Shown here piece after piece: positions 20,493 through 32,750 of a stretch of DNA of 64,000 nt. The DNA lies in the NCBI RefSeq assembly GCF_026552795.1, contig NZ_JANFPI010000002.1, forward strand, positions 124,001 to 188,000, written 5' to 3'. Source of the stretch: Ectorhizobium quercum (lineage in GTDB: Bacteria; Pseudomonadota; Alphaproteobacteria; Rhizobiales; Rhizobiaceae). A program made the position numbers and the translations under genes. Positions within the stretch are counted from its first letter, which is position 1, and every line of letters begins with the position of its first letter. The notes beneath the pieces are model-generated. The model ran no database searches. It worked only from the letters and a program-made list of their open reading frames with translations, and was not told the origin of the DNA.

Positions 20493-20945
20493 CTATTTCA
20501 GCAGTTCCTTCACCACGCCCGACGCCTTGGCGAAGTCGATCTGGCCGGGATAGCGCTCCTTGAGCGTGCCGATCACCTTGCCCATGTCACGCAGGCCCTC
20601 GGCGCCGGTTTCCGCGATCACGGCGGCGATGATCTCGCGCACCTTCGCATCGTCGAGCTGCTGCGGCATGAAATCGCGGATGATCTCGATTTCGGCGCGC
20701 TCCTGTGCGGCGAGTTCGGCGCGACCGCCATCGTCGTAGATCTTCGCCGATTCCTCGCGCTGCTTGATCATCTTGGTGAGGATCTGGAGGATTTCGTCGT
20801 CCGTCACCGGGTCCTTGCCGGCGCCACGATGGGCGATGTCTCGATCCTTGACGGCCGTCTGGATCAACCGCACGGTGGAAAGCCGCACAGTGTCCTTGGC
20901 CTTCATCGCCTCTTTCATGGCCGACGTGAGCGTATCGCGGATCAT
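20493..20945 (-). CDS. yqeY: GatB/YqeY domain protein
   Basis: A 150-residue protein made only of the GatB/YqeY C-terminal-type helical domain. It starts MIRDTLTSAMKEAMKAKDTV and includes EIEIIRDFMPQQL and the family end IDFAKASGVVKELL. This domain is associated with tRNA-dependent amidation when fused to GatB, but the role of the free protein is not settled. Its place upstream of dnaG-rpoD is usual in Alphaproteobacteria. It is divergent from carA. Confidence 0.93.
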   Translation of the reverse strand: MIRDTLTSAMKEAMKAKDTVRLSTVRLIQTAVKDRDIAHRGAGKDPVTDDEILQILTKMIKQREESAKIYDDGGRAELAAQERAEIEIIRDFMPQQLDDAKVREIIAAVIAETGAEGLRDMGKVIGTLKERYPGQIDFAKASGVVKELLK

Positions 20946-21106
20946 TGTGTGCGTCTCCCTGAAAAGTCGTGAGCGGCTTCGGAACGATGGCGTTTCCCGT
21001 CAGACGCAACCGTCATATCCCAAGGCCGAGGCGATATGCAAATGCAATCCGGCAAGGCATTGGAAAGAAAAGAGTCCTTAATTCCCGGGAATCTGGCGCC
21101 GCGCGA

Positions 21107-21135
21107 TTGACCCGGAAGAAGCCTTTGTCTATTTT
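21107..21135 (+). promoter_or_regulatory. Candidate carA promoter
   Basis: TTGACC and TATTTT are separated by 17 bases, placing a transcript start near 21142, about 125 bases before the carA ATG. This is the only good sigma70-like match on the plus strand in the 20946-21267 divergent gap. No riboswitch-like structure was recognised there. Confidence 0.5.
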
Positions 21136-21267
21136 CCCGCACCTAGCACGAAATCCGAAAATCCTGCGCCGACCGGGCCTCCAGCCCGCGCGCCCGGCTG
21201 CACGAAAACGAGGTTCGCCGGGGCCGGTTTCCGCACGCCCCGGACCGAACCGGAAAGGCGAGACAAC

Positions 21268-22485
21268 ATGACCGCGACCCCCAAACCGACCGAGGGCTGG
21301 ACCACCGCCAGACCGACCGCCCTGCTCGTTCTGGCAGACGGCACTGTCATCGAAGGCGTCGGCGTGGGCGCGACCGGCAAGGTCCAGGCCGAAGTCTGCT
21401 TCAATACGGCGCTGACCGGCTATGAGGAAATCCTCACCGATCCCTCCTATCTCGGCCAGATCGTCACCTTCACCTTCCCGCATATCGGCAATGTCGGCAC
21501 CAATGAAGAGGACATCGAGGACCTGACGCCCGCCGCCCGCCGCGGCGCGGTCGGCGTCATCTTCAAGGCCTCGATCACCGAGCCCTCGAACTACAGGGCC
21601 GCGAAGCATCTCGACCAGTGGCTGAAGGCCCGCGGCGTCATCGGCCTTTCCGGCATCGACACCCGCGCGCTGACCGCGTGGATCCGCGAGCACGGTGCGC
21701 CGAACGCCGTTATCGCCCACGATCCGAACGGCGTCTTCGACGTCGAGGCGCTGAAGAAGGAGGCCCGCGACTGGAGCGGCCTCGTCGGCCTTGACCTTGC
21801 GAAAGAAGCCACGTCCGGCCAGTCCTCGCAGTGGACGGAAAAGCCGTGGGTGTGGGACGAGGGCTACGGCGAACTCGACCCGGCCGGCGCGCGCTATCAC
21901 ATCGTCTGCGTCGACTACGGCGTGAAGCGCAACATCCTGCGCCTCTTCGCCGGGCTCGATTGCCGCGTCACGGTCGTTCCGGCGAAAACCGCCGCCGAGG
22001 ACATTCTGGCGCTGAACCCGGACGGCATCTTCCTGTCGAACGGCCCCGGCGACCCGGCCGCCACCGGCGAATATGCCGTTCCGGTCATCCGCACGCTGGT
22101 GGAAAGCGGCCTGCCGGTCTTCGGCATCTGCCTCGGCCACCAGATGCTGGCGCTGGCGCTCGGCGGCACCACGGTCAAGATGCACCAGGGCCACCACGGC
22201 GCCAACCATCCGGTGAAGGACTACACGACCGACAAGGTCGAGATCGTTTCCATGAACCACGGCTTCGCAGTCGACAGGAACAGCCTGCCGGAAGGCGTTG
22301 AGGAGACTCACGTTTCCCTGTTCGACGGCTCCAACTGCGGCCTGCGGCTGGCGGGCAAGCCGGTCTTCTCCGTGCAGCACCACCCCGAAGCCTCCCCCGG
22401 CCCGCAGGACAGCCACTACCTCTTCCGCCGCTTCATCAACATGGTGCGCGAGAAGAAGGGCGAGCCGGCGCTCGCAGAGCGCTGA
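21268..22485 (+). CDS. carA: Carbamoyl-phosphate synthase small subunit
   Basis: This is the glutaminase subunit that supplies ammonia to CarB for arginine and pyrimidine synthesis. The 405-residue protein has the CarA N-terminal domain (VCFNTALTGYEEILTDPSY) and a class I glutamine amidotransferase domain. The active-site Cys is in PVFGICLGHQMLALALGG and the His/Glu pair in QHHPEASPGPQD. A 135-base piece of its 3' region (22175-22309) is repeated with a frameshift at 23496-23629. The gene itself is intact. carB is 5 kb downstream instead of adjacent, which is common in Rhizobiales. Confidence 0.97.
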   Translation: MTATPKPTEGWTTARPTALLVLADGTVIEGVGVGATGKVQAEVCFNTALTGYEEILTDPSYLGQIVTFTFPHIGNVGTNEEDIEDLTPAARRGAVGVIFKASITEPSNYRAAKHLDQWLKARGVIGLSGIDTRALTAWIREHGAPNAVIAHDPNGVFDVEALKKEARDWSGLVGLDLAKEATSGQSSQWTEKPWVWDEGYGELDPAGARYHIVCVDYGVKRNILRLFAGLDCRVTVVPAKTAAEDILALNPDGIFLSNGPGDPAATGEYAVPVIRTLVESGLPVFGICLGHQMLALALGGTTVKMHQGHHGANHPVKDYTTDKVEIVSMNHGFAVDRNSLPEGVEETHVSLFDGSNCGLRLAGKPVFSVQHHPEASPGPQDSHYLFRRFINMVREKKGEPALAER

Positions 22486-22564
22486 GAAGACTCGACAATT
22501 CCAGGATGGAGAGGGCCCGCGACGAGCCCGATCCTCAGCCGGAATGTGGAATACTTTCTGTCGC
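22484..22564 (+). repeat. Proximal copy of carA-end direct repeat
   Basis: This 81-base segment begins at the carA stop region (GAGAAGACTCGACAATTCC) and ends CTTTCTGTCGC. It recurs at 23620-23700 with six differences. The two copies flank the rhomboid gene, so recombination between them would remove about 1.1 kb. See the paired copy and the carA fragment at 23496. Confidence 0.85.
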
Positions 22565-22614
22565 GAACGTCAGGTGCAAAACCAGAAACCTTTGCACCTG
22601 ACGCTTGCGACAGA
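22557..22614. repeat. Long hairpin downstream of carA
   Basis: CGTCAGGTGCAAA (22568-22580) pairs perfectly with TTTGCACCTGACG (22591-22603) around a 10-base loop. An outer eight-base arm (TCTGTCGC/GCGACAGA) extends the stem past a short mismatched part. There is no T run after it, so it is not a standard terminator. It lies at the junction between the carA flank and the rhomboid segment. Confidence 0.7.
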
Positions 22615-22656
22615 AATTTCCCCGATTTTTCTGCGCTGGCGATTTTAGCGCGAAAC

Positions 22657-23277
22657 TCAGGATTTGTGCGACAAGCGAAGACCTGTGCTCCGGCGGTTCA
22701 TGTAAAGTTTGCCGAAGATCATTCCGAGCACAAAACCTGCAACATGACCGGGTTTGGGATACCCGTCATAAATCAGGTCGAGCGCGAAACCAGGAAGGAC
22801 GACAAGCGCAATCAAGGTCCACGCCGGCTTACGCTTCAGGGCATCTGAAAGCGCAAGCACTGTCGCGCATCCCGCAAACGCGAAGGTCGCCTGTGATGCC
22901 CCGGTTCCTACATTCCACGGTGCCTCGATCAGGATCGGGCTGATGACAGTAGCTATTCCACCCGCAATCAGCCAGATCGAAAACGTCCACCAGCCACCGA
23001 CCCTGCTTTCCACCAGACTGCCGAGTAGAAGCAGGCAGAGGGCATTCAGCAGCATATGGGCCTGTTTCGCATGAATGAGTTGTGCGGTGACGACACGCCA
23101 GAGTTCGAAATTTCGTATGTCCTCAAAGGTCGTGCCGCCGTAGCCCCGGAGGATTGGCATCTTTACAGTGCCGAAAAGCTGGTGATTGGCAGAATAGGCG
23201 ACTGAAAACGAAACGACTATCGTCAATATCGTCAAAGCCGCCGAGACATTCAACCAGCGCATCCGCAAGCTACCCAT
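22657..23277 (-). CDS. Rhomboid-family intramembrane serine protease
   Basis: This is a 206-residue integral membrane protein with rhomboid catalytic features. The HxxxN element is HMLLN (His74, Asn78), the nucleophile is Ser128 in GTGASQATFAF and the catalytic His178 lies in PGHVAGFVLG. About six hydrophobic segments are visible, the minimal rhomboid core. The usual GxSG is GASQ here, so the residue after Ser is not Gly. By eye the gene is less GC-rich than its neighbours, and it lies between two copies of the carA 3' flank. Both point to acquisition. The substrate is unknown. Confidence 0.82.
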   Translation of the reverse strand: MGSLRMRWLNVSAALTILTIVVSFSVAYSANHQLFGTVKMPILRGYGGTTFEDIRNFELWRVVTAQLIHAKQAHMLLNALCLLLLGSLVESRVGGWWTFSIWLIAGGIATVISPILIEAPWNVGTGASQATFAFAGCATVLALSDALKRKPAWTLIALVVLPGFALDLIYDGYPKPGHVAGFVLGMIFGKLYMNRRSTGLRLSHKS

Positions 23278-23495
23278 TGACGTTTCTCGTAATTTTCAAA
23301 AGCCTTCTCACGTGTCGCAAATTCGGATGTTATGCGACGGTCGGGCGAAATGAATGTTTCGCGGAAATATTGACCGCAAGATAAACCGCCAGCCACACCC
23401 GTCCCGCCCCCGAACAGTGCATTATTCGGGTTAGGGGCTGGCGCGACGAGAGGATCTTTTGCTTTCGACGCTGAGCGTTTCTCAAGCCGCCGCGA

Positions 23496-23629
23496 TCAAG
23501 ATGCACCAAGGCCACCACGGCGCCAACCATCCGGTGAAGGACTACACGACCGACAAGTCGAGATCGTTTCCATGACCCACGGCTTCACAGTCGACAGGAA
23601 CAGCCTGCCGGAAGGCGCTGAGGAGACTC
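23496..23629 (+). pseudogene. Frameshifted fragment of carA
   Basis: This 134-base segment matches carA 22175-22309 with four substitutions and one deleted base (AAGGTCGAG to AAGTCGAG), which destroys the reading frame. After GAGGAGACTC it joins directly to a copy of the post-carA flank. The missing 184 bases lie between two near-identical 10-mers in the original (22300-22309 and 22484-22493), so a deletion through that short homology explains the join. It is not expressed as a protein. The 23278-23495 stretch before it holds no gene I can support. Confidence 0.85.
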
Positions 23630-23700
23630 GACAATTCCAGAATGGAAAGGGCCCGCGACGAGCCCGATCCTCAACCGGAATGCAGAATACTTTCTGTCGC
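23620..23700 (+). repeat. Distal copy of carA-end direct repeat
   Basis: This 81-base segment is the partner of 22484-22564, with six mismatches. It is fused to the carA fragment at 23496-23629. Similarity stops at CTTTCTGTCGC, exactly where the long hairpin of the proximal copy begins its inner arm. Confidence 0.85.
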
Positions 23701-23760
23701 AAATATCTGCCGCTAAATTCAGGTTTCCGAGACGAAACGGCGGTTATGCGCACGAACCGC

Positions 23761-24543
23761 TTACTGGCTGGATGGGGTGTCATTCCGGATGACAGTCTCC
23801 ATCCACGCCTTGAAGAGTCGCAGACGCCTCGTGAAATCAGCCGGTTCTGCCACCGGTTCGTGCGCCTGCTCCAGAAAATACCGCATCTCGCGGGCTTGCT
23901 CCGGAAAGAGGCGACAGAACCTCTCTGCGTGATCTTCGAGAGTTGCCGGCCAGTCCCGATCCGTTTCCAGACGCAGGATATTGGTCGCGCGAACAACCTT
24001 TCGGGAAGCTTCTCTGACAAGGCGCTGTGAGGTTCTGGCAGGCGGCTCCTCTCGCAGCAGAGTCACATATTGGCCGAGAACGGTGCTGAAATCATCATTC
24101 ACAGCGAGCGCAAGCGCCTTCGACGGCGCGAACGGGACGATACCGCTGGCAAGGTCCTCGCCCTCTATGCATCGGCAATGATGCTTGAGCCAATAGCGCC
24201 AGGCCATCCCTGCATCAGGTGAGGCAAAGTCACCCAGTGAACCTATGTCAAAGTCAATCTTGCTGACGACGGGATGATCTGACTCGGTCTCCTGCCGGAT
24301 TCGTTCGAGCAGCGCCCTTTCATTCATAGAAGGCGGCGTGTTCAGGATCAGGGACAGGTCGAGATCGGATCGTCCCGGAATTGCACATCCCGCCGCCACG
24401 CTTCCATAAACATAGATGCTGTGAACCAGAGAGCCTGCGTCGCCGACCAGACGGAAACGAACAGCCTTCAACACAGGACAAAACTCGTCCTGATAGGGTG
24501 CCTCTCCCACTGTTCCGATCAAGCCATCTGCGTCAACGTGCAT
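23761..24543 (-). CDS. Nucleotidyltransferase-fold protein
   Basis: This 260-residue protein carries the polymerase-beta nucleotidyltransferase signature: VYGSVAAGCAIPGRSDLDLS, with Gly-Ser at 47-48 and the metal-binding Asp60/Asp62. The rest is helical, with RLVREASRKVVRATNILRLE and a Trp/Phe-rich end. It resembles aminoglycoside-type or MNT-type transferases in fold only, and the substrate cannot be read. Its first 11 bases overlap the end of the MATE gene, so the two may be coupled. It lies beside the duplicated carA end and appears lower in GC than the MATE gene. Confidence 0.75.
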   Translation of the reverse strand: MHVDADGLIGTVGEAPYQDEFCPVLKAVRFRLVGDAGSLVHSIYVYGSVAAGCAIPGRSDLDLSLILNTPPSMNERALLERIRQETESDHPVVSKIDFDIGSLGDFASPDAGMAWRYWLKHHCRCIEGEDLASGIVPFAPSKALALAVNDDFSTVLGQYVTLLREEPPARTSQRLVREASRKVVRATNILRLETDRDWPATLEDHAERFCRLFPEQAREMRYFLEQAHEPVAEPADFTRRLRLFKAWMETVIRNDTPSSQ

Positions 24544-25963
24544 GAACCGCCTCCTGCCCGATTCCTCCTGGATCGAGCGCCAGCTTCTCGCGCTTCAGCA
24601 GCAGCACGAAGCGGATGCACAGCATGATCGAGGCCGCGAGCAGGCCGAAGACGATGCCGAACCAGACGCCGATGCCACCGAACCCCAGCGGGAAGGCCAG
24701 GAGCCAGGCCGTGAAGAAGCCGATGGGCCAGTAGGCCACCAGCGCCAGAAGCATCGGCACGCGCGCGTCCTTGAGACCGCGCAGCAGGCTCGCGAAGATC
24801 GCCTGCTGGCCGTCGCAGAGCTGGAACAGCCCGGCCGTGACGATCAGCGGTCCGGCATAGGCCAGCACGGCCCCGGCATTCGGCGTCTCCGGGTTCAGGA
24901 ACAGGGCGGCGAACTTTTCCGGAATGAGGGCGAAGGCCAGGCCGCCTGTGATGGAGACGATCGCGGCCAGGATGACGACGGTGATCGCCGCCCGGCGCAC
25001 GCCGGTGAAATCGCCCTTGCCGTGGGCGACGCCGATGCGCACCGTCGCACCCTGCCCCAGCCCGAGCGGAATCATGAAGGTGATCGAGGCAAGCTGAAGC
25101 GCGATGCCGTGCGCGGCCAGCTCGACGGTGCCGAGCGCGCCCATCATCAGAGAGCTGGCCGAAAAGAGCGACACTTCCGCCAGGATCGTGATGCAGATCG
25201 GAAGACCGAGCCGGATGACCTCCTTCAGCGCCTGCCAGTCGGGCCGCCAGAAGCGGACGAAAACCTGGTAGGCGCGCGTCTCGGCGCGGCCCTGAATATA
25301 GACGACCAGAACGGCAAGGCCGGCGAACTGCACGAAGACGGCGACGAAGGCCGCGCCATCCATCCCCAGCGCCGGCAGTCCGAAATGGCCGAGCACCAGC
25401 CCGTAAGCGAGCACCGCATTCGTGACCAGCATGAAGATCGTCGCCCAGAGCACCACGGCCGCGCGATTGATGGCGGAGACCATCGAGCGCAGCGCGATGA
25501 ACAGCAGGCCCGGCAGGAGGCCGAATTCGGCGATGGCCACATATCGCCCGGCAAGGGCGGCGGTTTCCGGCTGCTGGCCGAGCCGGATGAGGATGGCCTC
25601 GGCATTCAGGAGCGCCGGCTGCATCGCGATCCAGTAGCCGATGGCGACCCAGAGCCCCATGCGCAGGGAGCGGCGCACCGCCGTCACTTCGCCCCGCCCG
25701 TAGGCCTGCGCCACCATCGGCACGACCGCCATCGAAAAGCCGGTGCCGAAGATGAAGATCGTGAACAGGAACTGCCCGGCCAGCACGATGGCGGCAAGGG
25801 ACTGGGCACCGAGCTGACCGATGATGATGACGTCGGTCGTGTGGATGCCGAGTTGCGCCAGTTGCGCGCCGACCAGCGGTATGCCGATCGAAAGCGTGCC
25901 GCGAATATGCGACCACCATGAATTTTCCGGCAAAACCGCGCTTTTCCGCACCAGATCCTGCAT
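24533..25963 (-). CDS. MATE family efflux transporter
   Basis: This is a cation- or proton-coupled multidrug exporter of the NorM type. The ATG at 25963 (GGAGAATGG upstream) gives 476 residues with 12 hydrophobic segments. Family features include IPLVGAQLAQLGIHTTDVII near the N-terminus and GLPICITILAEVSLFSASSL at the start of the second half. The last codons overlap the start of the nucleotidyltransferase gene by 11 bases. An in-frame TTG at 25984 is a less likely start. Substrates are unknown. Confidence 0.9.
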   Translation of the reverse strand: MQDLVRKSAVLPENSWWSHIRGTLSIGIPLVGAQLAQLGIHTTDVIIIGQLGAQSLAAIVLAGQFLFTIFIFGTGFSMAVVPMVAQAYGRGEVTAVRRSLRMGLWVAIGYWIAMQPALLNAEAILIRLGQQPETAALAGRYVAIAEFGLLPGLLFIALRSMVSAINRAAVVLWATIFMLVTNAVLAYGLVLGHFGLPALGMDGAAFVAVFVQFAGLAVLVVYIQGRAETRAYQVFVRFWRPDWQALKEVIRLGLPICITILAEVSLFSASSLMMGALGTVELAAHGIALQLASITFMIPLGLGQGATVRIGVAHGKGDFTGVRRAAITVVILAAIVSITGGLAFALIPEKFAALFLNPETPNAGAVLAYAGPLIVTAGLFQLCDGQQAIFASLLRGLKDARVPMLLALVAYWPIGFFTAWLLAFPLGFGGIGVWFGIVFGLLAASIMLCIRFVLLLKREKLALDPGGIGQEAVHAR

Positions 25964-25982
25964 TTTCCATTCTCCAGACGAC

Positions 25983-26015
25983 AAAAGGCCGCTCCCTGAA
26001 AGGGTGAGCGGCCTT
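25983..26015 (-). terminator. Strong hairpin between metallopeptidase and MATE genes
   Basis: AAGGCCGCTC and GAGCGGCCTT form a perfect ten-base-pair stem, followed on the minus strand by TTTTGT. It would end the transcript of the upstream metallopeptidase gene. It lies only about 20 bases before the MATE start codon, so it could also act in the MATE leader. The 26016-26181 stretch holds nothing else. Confidence 0.7.
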
Positions 26016-26181
26016 GCAATCGTGCATATTCGACATGCCGGCAGCTGGCAAGCCTGCCGGGCGACCGAGCAGAATTATTGATGAATGCCTTCAATCCGCG
26101 TGATGACGGACCGCGAATTTCCTCGTGCATCGCCGCGGAAACGCGCCGACGCAGGTTCTCCGATACGCTTGGGAACGGCCC

Positions 26182-27096
26182 CTAAAGCTGCTCGTAGGGC
26201 AGTTCGAAGGTGTTGCAGGCCGAGACCCGGCCACTGTCGAAGCCCTGCTTGAACCAGCGCATGCGCTGGGCCGACGTTCCGTGGTTGAAGCTGTCGGGCA
26301 CGACATAGCCCTGGCTGCGCTTCTGCAACGTGTCGTCGCCGATCTGGTGGGCGGCGTTCAGCGCTTCTTCCAGATCGCCGCTTTCGAGAATGCCCTTCTG
26401 GTCGGTGAAGCGGCCCCATATGCCGGCGAAGCAATCGGCCTGAAGCTCGACGCGCACCGACATGCGGTTCGCGTCCGCCTCGCTCATCGAGCGGCGGGCC
26501 TGATTGAACTTCGGCAGGATGCCGGTGAGGTTCTGGACGTGGTGCCCAACCTCATGGGCGATCACGTAGGCCTGCGCGAAATCGCCGGATGCGCCGAACT
26601 GCTGCTGAAGCTGGCGGAAGAAGTCCATGTCCAGATAGACCTTCTGGTCGCCCGGGCAATAAAAGGGGCCGGTGGCGACGGACGCCATGCCGCAAGCCGA
26701 CGAGGTCTGCCCGCTGAACGTGACCAGAACCGGTTCCCGATACGTCTCGCCGGCAGCCTGGAAGATGCCGCTCCAGGTGTCTTCCGTGTCGGCGAGAACG
26801 GTGCGCACGAACTGCGTCATCTCGTCGTTGGCCGGCGGGGCGGACGAACCCGGAGCGCTCGTCTGCTGCGTATCGCCGCCAAGATCGATGTCGCCGCCGG
26901 AAAGCAGCGTCAGGGGATTGATGCCGAGGACCCAGCTGATGATGAGCAGGACGACGATGCCGCCGATGCTCAGTCCGCCGCCCCGTCCGCGCCCGATCGG
27001 CACGCGAAAGCCGCCGCCGCCGCGACCGGCACCGCCGGCCGACTGGTTGCGCCGGTCCTCGATATTGTCCGATTGCCTGCGACCTTGCCACTTCAT
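26182..27096 (-). CDS. Neutral zinc metallopeptidase (YpfJ family)
   Basis: This is a membrane-anchored putative zinc protease. The ATG at about 27096, with GGAGAG upstream, gives 304 residues. A Gly/Arg-rich N-terminus (RGGGGFRVPIGRGRGGG) and one helix (LSIGGIVVLLIISWVLGI) precede the catalytic domain. The zinc site is AYVIAHEVGHHVQNL, and a downstream Glu lies in VRVELQADCFAGIWG. Several Cys (ACGMASV, FYCPGDQ) fit an extracytoplasmic domain. Length and layout match the YpfJ family, whose substrate is unknown. A hairpin at 25983-26015 probably ends its transcript. Confidence 0.9.
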   Translation of the reverse strand: MKWQGRRQSDNIEDRRNQSAGGAGRGGGGFRVPIGRGRGGGLSIGGIVVLLIISWVLGINPLTLLSGGDIDLGGDTQQTSAPGSSAPPANDEMTQFVRTVLADTEDTWSGIFQAAGETYREPVLVTFSGQTSSACGMASVATGPFYCPGDQKVYLDMDFFRQLQQQFGASGDFAQAYVIAHEVGHHVQNLTGILPKFNQARRSMSEADANRMSVRVELQADCFAGIWGRFTDQKGILESGDLEEALNAAHQIGDDTLQKRSQGYVVPDSFNHGTSAQRMRWFKQGFDSGRVSACNTFELPYEQL

Positions 27097-27377
27097 GGGA
27101 ATCTCTCCGTAACGTGCCGGCGTACATAGCGCATATATCGCAGATAGCCAGTCGCATTGCCATATCGGCCGCGATTCGCCGCCCGGCCGCGCGAAACCGC
27201 CCGAGGAAACCGGCGGCAAGGATTCTGTCGATTCCGGAAAATACGGGGTTCCGTTCGGCAAGACATTTGCCTATAAGCCCCTTCTAGCCTGAAATAGAGA
27301 AAAGCCTGTGCCCGGCCCGTGCGAAAATCCGCGCTGGCTGGCCTTCCGCACGGCATCGAGACGGGAAGTAGGAAGTC

Positions 27378-30860
<3,483 letters not shown>

Positions 30861-31065
30861 AGGCGGCTGCGCCCGGGATTTGGGCAATCGACGACATGCT
30901 TTCCGGGTCATCGTGACGCGGATGCGGAATTAAGTGGCATTTGCCTGCGTCCTTCTGCTATAAGCGCCGGACGTTTGATTTGAGACATGGTTCCGTGGCC
31001 TTGCTTCGGGACCTGTTTTCTTTTGTGTCCGCCGCTGCGCGACGAGAAGACAGAAGGAAGTGGAA

Positions 31066-31542
31066 ATGGTTGAGAAAGTGCCCATGACGCAGAGCGGCTT
31101 CGTCAAGCTGCAGGAAGAACTGCGCTGGCGGCAGCAGGAAGAGCGTCCCCGGATCATCGAGGCGATCGCGGAAGCGCGCGCCCACGGCGACCTGTCCGAA
31201 AATGCCGAATACCACGCGGCCAAGGAGGCCCAGAGCCACAACGAGGGACGCATCGGCGAACTCGAAGACCTGACGGCCCGCGCCGAGGTCATCGATCTGT
31301 CGAAAATGTCCGGCTCCAAGATCAAGTTCGGCGCGACCGTCAAGCTCGTGGACGAGGACACCGACGAGGAGAAGGTCTACCAGATCGTTGGCGATCAGGA
31401 AGCCGACGTGAAGGCGGGACGCATCTCCATCTCCTCGCCGATCGCGCGGGCGCTGATCGGCAAGGAAGTCGGCGACTCGATCGAGGTCAACGCGCCGGGC
31501 GGCGCGAAGGGCTATGAGATCCTGTCGGTCAACTGGGGTTGA
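31066..31542 (+). CDS. greA: Transcription elongation factor GreA
   Basis: GreA rescues backtracked RNA polymerase by stimulating transcript cleavage. The ATG at 31066, after GGAAG, gives 158 residues; a GTG two codons earlier is less likely. The N-terminal coiled coil carries the acidic tip [20 protein letters not shown]. The C-terminal FKBP-like domain has [15 protein letters not shown] and ends [17 protein letters not shown]. It follows carB and precedes the glycosyltransferase block, as in S. meliloti. Confidence 0.97.
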   Translation: MVEKVPMTQSGFVKLQEELRWRQQEERPRIIEAIAEARAHGDLSENAEYHAAKEAQSHNEGRIGELEDLTARAEVIDLSKMSGSKIKFGATVKLVDEDTDEEKVYQIVGDQEADVKAGRISISSPIARALIGKEVGDSIEVNAPGGAKGYEILSVNWG

Positions 31543-31549
31543 AGGCAAC

Positions 31550-31580
31550 GGTGCCGCCCGGATCACCTTCGGGCGACACC
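31550..31580 (+). terminator. Hairpin after greA
   Basis: GGTG-CGCCCG and CGGGCG-CACC form a ten-base-pair stem with one mismatch, seven bases after the greA stop. It lacks a T run, so it may slow or stop polymerase only with help from Rho. Confidence 0.35.
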
Positions 31581-31634
31581 ATGACGGAAACGCCTGCCGA
31601 TCTTGAAATTTCCTGTTGCAGATAAGATGCGGCC

Positions 31635-32690
31635 ATGACCGGTGACGCCCCCTTGAGAATCCTGCTTGCTGCCGATTTCGCCCGCAGCAAGGCGCAGCGC
31701 ACGTTCTTCAGCGTCGAACGCAAGCTCGCGAACGGTTTCATCCGGCTGGGGCACAATGTCGTCTGCTTCTCGGACCGGGATACTGCCCGCGAATCCTCGC
31801 TGCTGCGGTCCAGCCGTCGCGGCGCGGCGAAGATGAACCTCAAGCTGGTCGAAACCGCCCGCCATTACCAGCCGCATGTCATCATGGTCGGCCACGCGGA
31901 CCTCGTCACCGGGGAAACCTGGGCGGCGCTGCGCGAGGCGGTGAAGACAGTCCGACTCGCCCAGTTCAACGTCGACCCGACCTTCCGTCCGAAGACGATG
32001 GCGACGTTCGGGGAACGGGCGAACCACGTCGACGTCTCCTTCATCACGACGGGCGACGCCGCCGCCATCCGCGCCATCGAGCCGGCACCGAAGAACGTGC
32101 ATTTCTTCCCCAATCCGGTCGACGGCTCCGTCGAGACCGCCCGCGTGTTCGAGCGGCAGCGCAACGAGCTGGAACTCGATCTCCTGTTTCTCGGCACCCG
32201 GATCGGCACGCGCGACGAGCAGATCGATTTTCTCGATTCGCACCTGGCGCCCGATGTCCGCCGCCGCTTTGCCGGCGGCATTCGCGGGTCGGAGCGGATT
32301 TCGGGCCTCGCCTTCCTGAATGCGCTGGCGACCGCCGCACAGAACCTGAACATCCCGATCGACGACCGCCGTCCCGAGGCCCTGCTCTACAGTTCCGACC
32401 GGATCGCGCTGCTGCTCGGCCAGGGAACGGCCGCCCACACCTCCGCACCCGCAAGGCTCGACACGCTTTACGACGACGGCGTCCTTGCCTTCTCCAGCCG
32501 GGAGGAACTGGCCGAGAATATCGTCGCGCTGTCGAAGGACGACGAACGCCGGCGGCGGATCGCGCAGCGGGGCTGGCAAATCGCCCACAGCAGGACGAAC
32601 AGCACCCGCGTCGCGAAATACATGCTGGAATGCCTGTTTGCATTGCCGCTTTCGGAGGATTACGGATGGCCGACCGGCCCTCTGAGCTGA
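31635..32690 (+). CDS. GT-B type glycosyltransferase
   Basis: A 351-residue cytoplasmic protein that looks like a CgeB/GT4-type glycosyltransferase. It begins LRILLAADFARSKAQRTFFS and has a nucleotide-sugar-type C-terminal part (RIALLLGQGTAAHTSAPARL, DDGVLAFSSREELAENIVAL, ending in a helical tail). No signal peptide or membrane helix is visible. It starts the surface-glycan block between greA and lrp, where S. meliloti has its LPS core genes lpsBEDC, so a role in LPS core is likely. Donor and acceptor are unknown. Confidence 0.7.
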   Translation: MTGDAPLRILLAADFARSKAQRTFFSVERKLANGFIRLGHNVVCFSDRDTARESSLLRSSRRGAAKMNLKLVETARHYQPHVIMVGHADLVTGETWAALREAVKTVRLAQFNVDPTFRPKTMATFGERANHVDVSFITTGDAAAIRAIEPAPKNVHFFPNPVDGSVETARVFERQRNELELDLLFLGTRIGTRDEQIDFLDSHLAPDVRRRFAGGIRGSERISGLAFLNALATAAQNLNIPIDDRRPEALLYSSDRIALLLGQGTAAHTSAPARLDTLYDDGVLAFSSREELAENIVALSKDDERRRRIAQRGWQIAHSRTNSTRVAKYMLECLFALPLSEDYGWPTGPLS

Positions 32691-32750
32691 ACGAACACGA
32701 AAAAGCGACACCTGCCTGCCCCCTCCAACGTCATCGAACCGAGCCCATCC

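Noticed and set aside
22484-23700. An insertion sequence or transposon at the carA duplication
   Set aside because: No transposase or integrase gene, and no terminal inverted repeats, lie within or beside the repeated segments. The structure is better described as a direct duplication around a gene.
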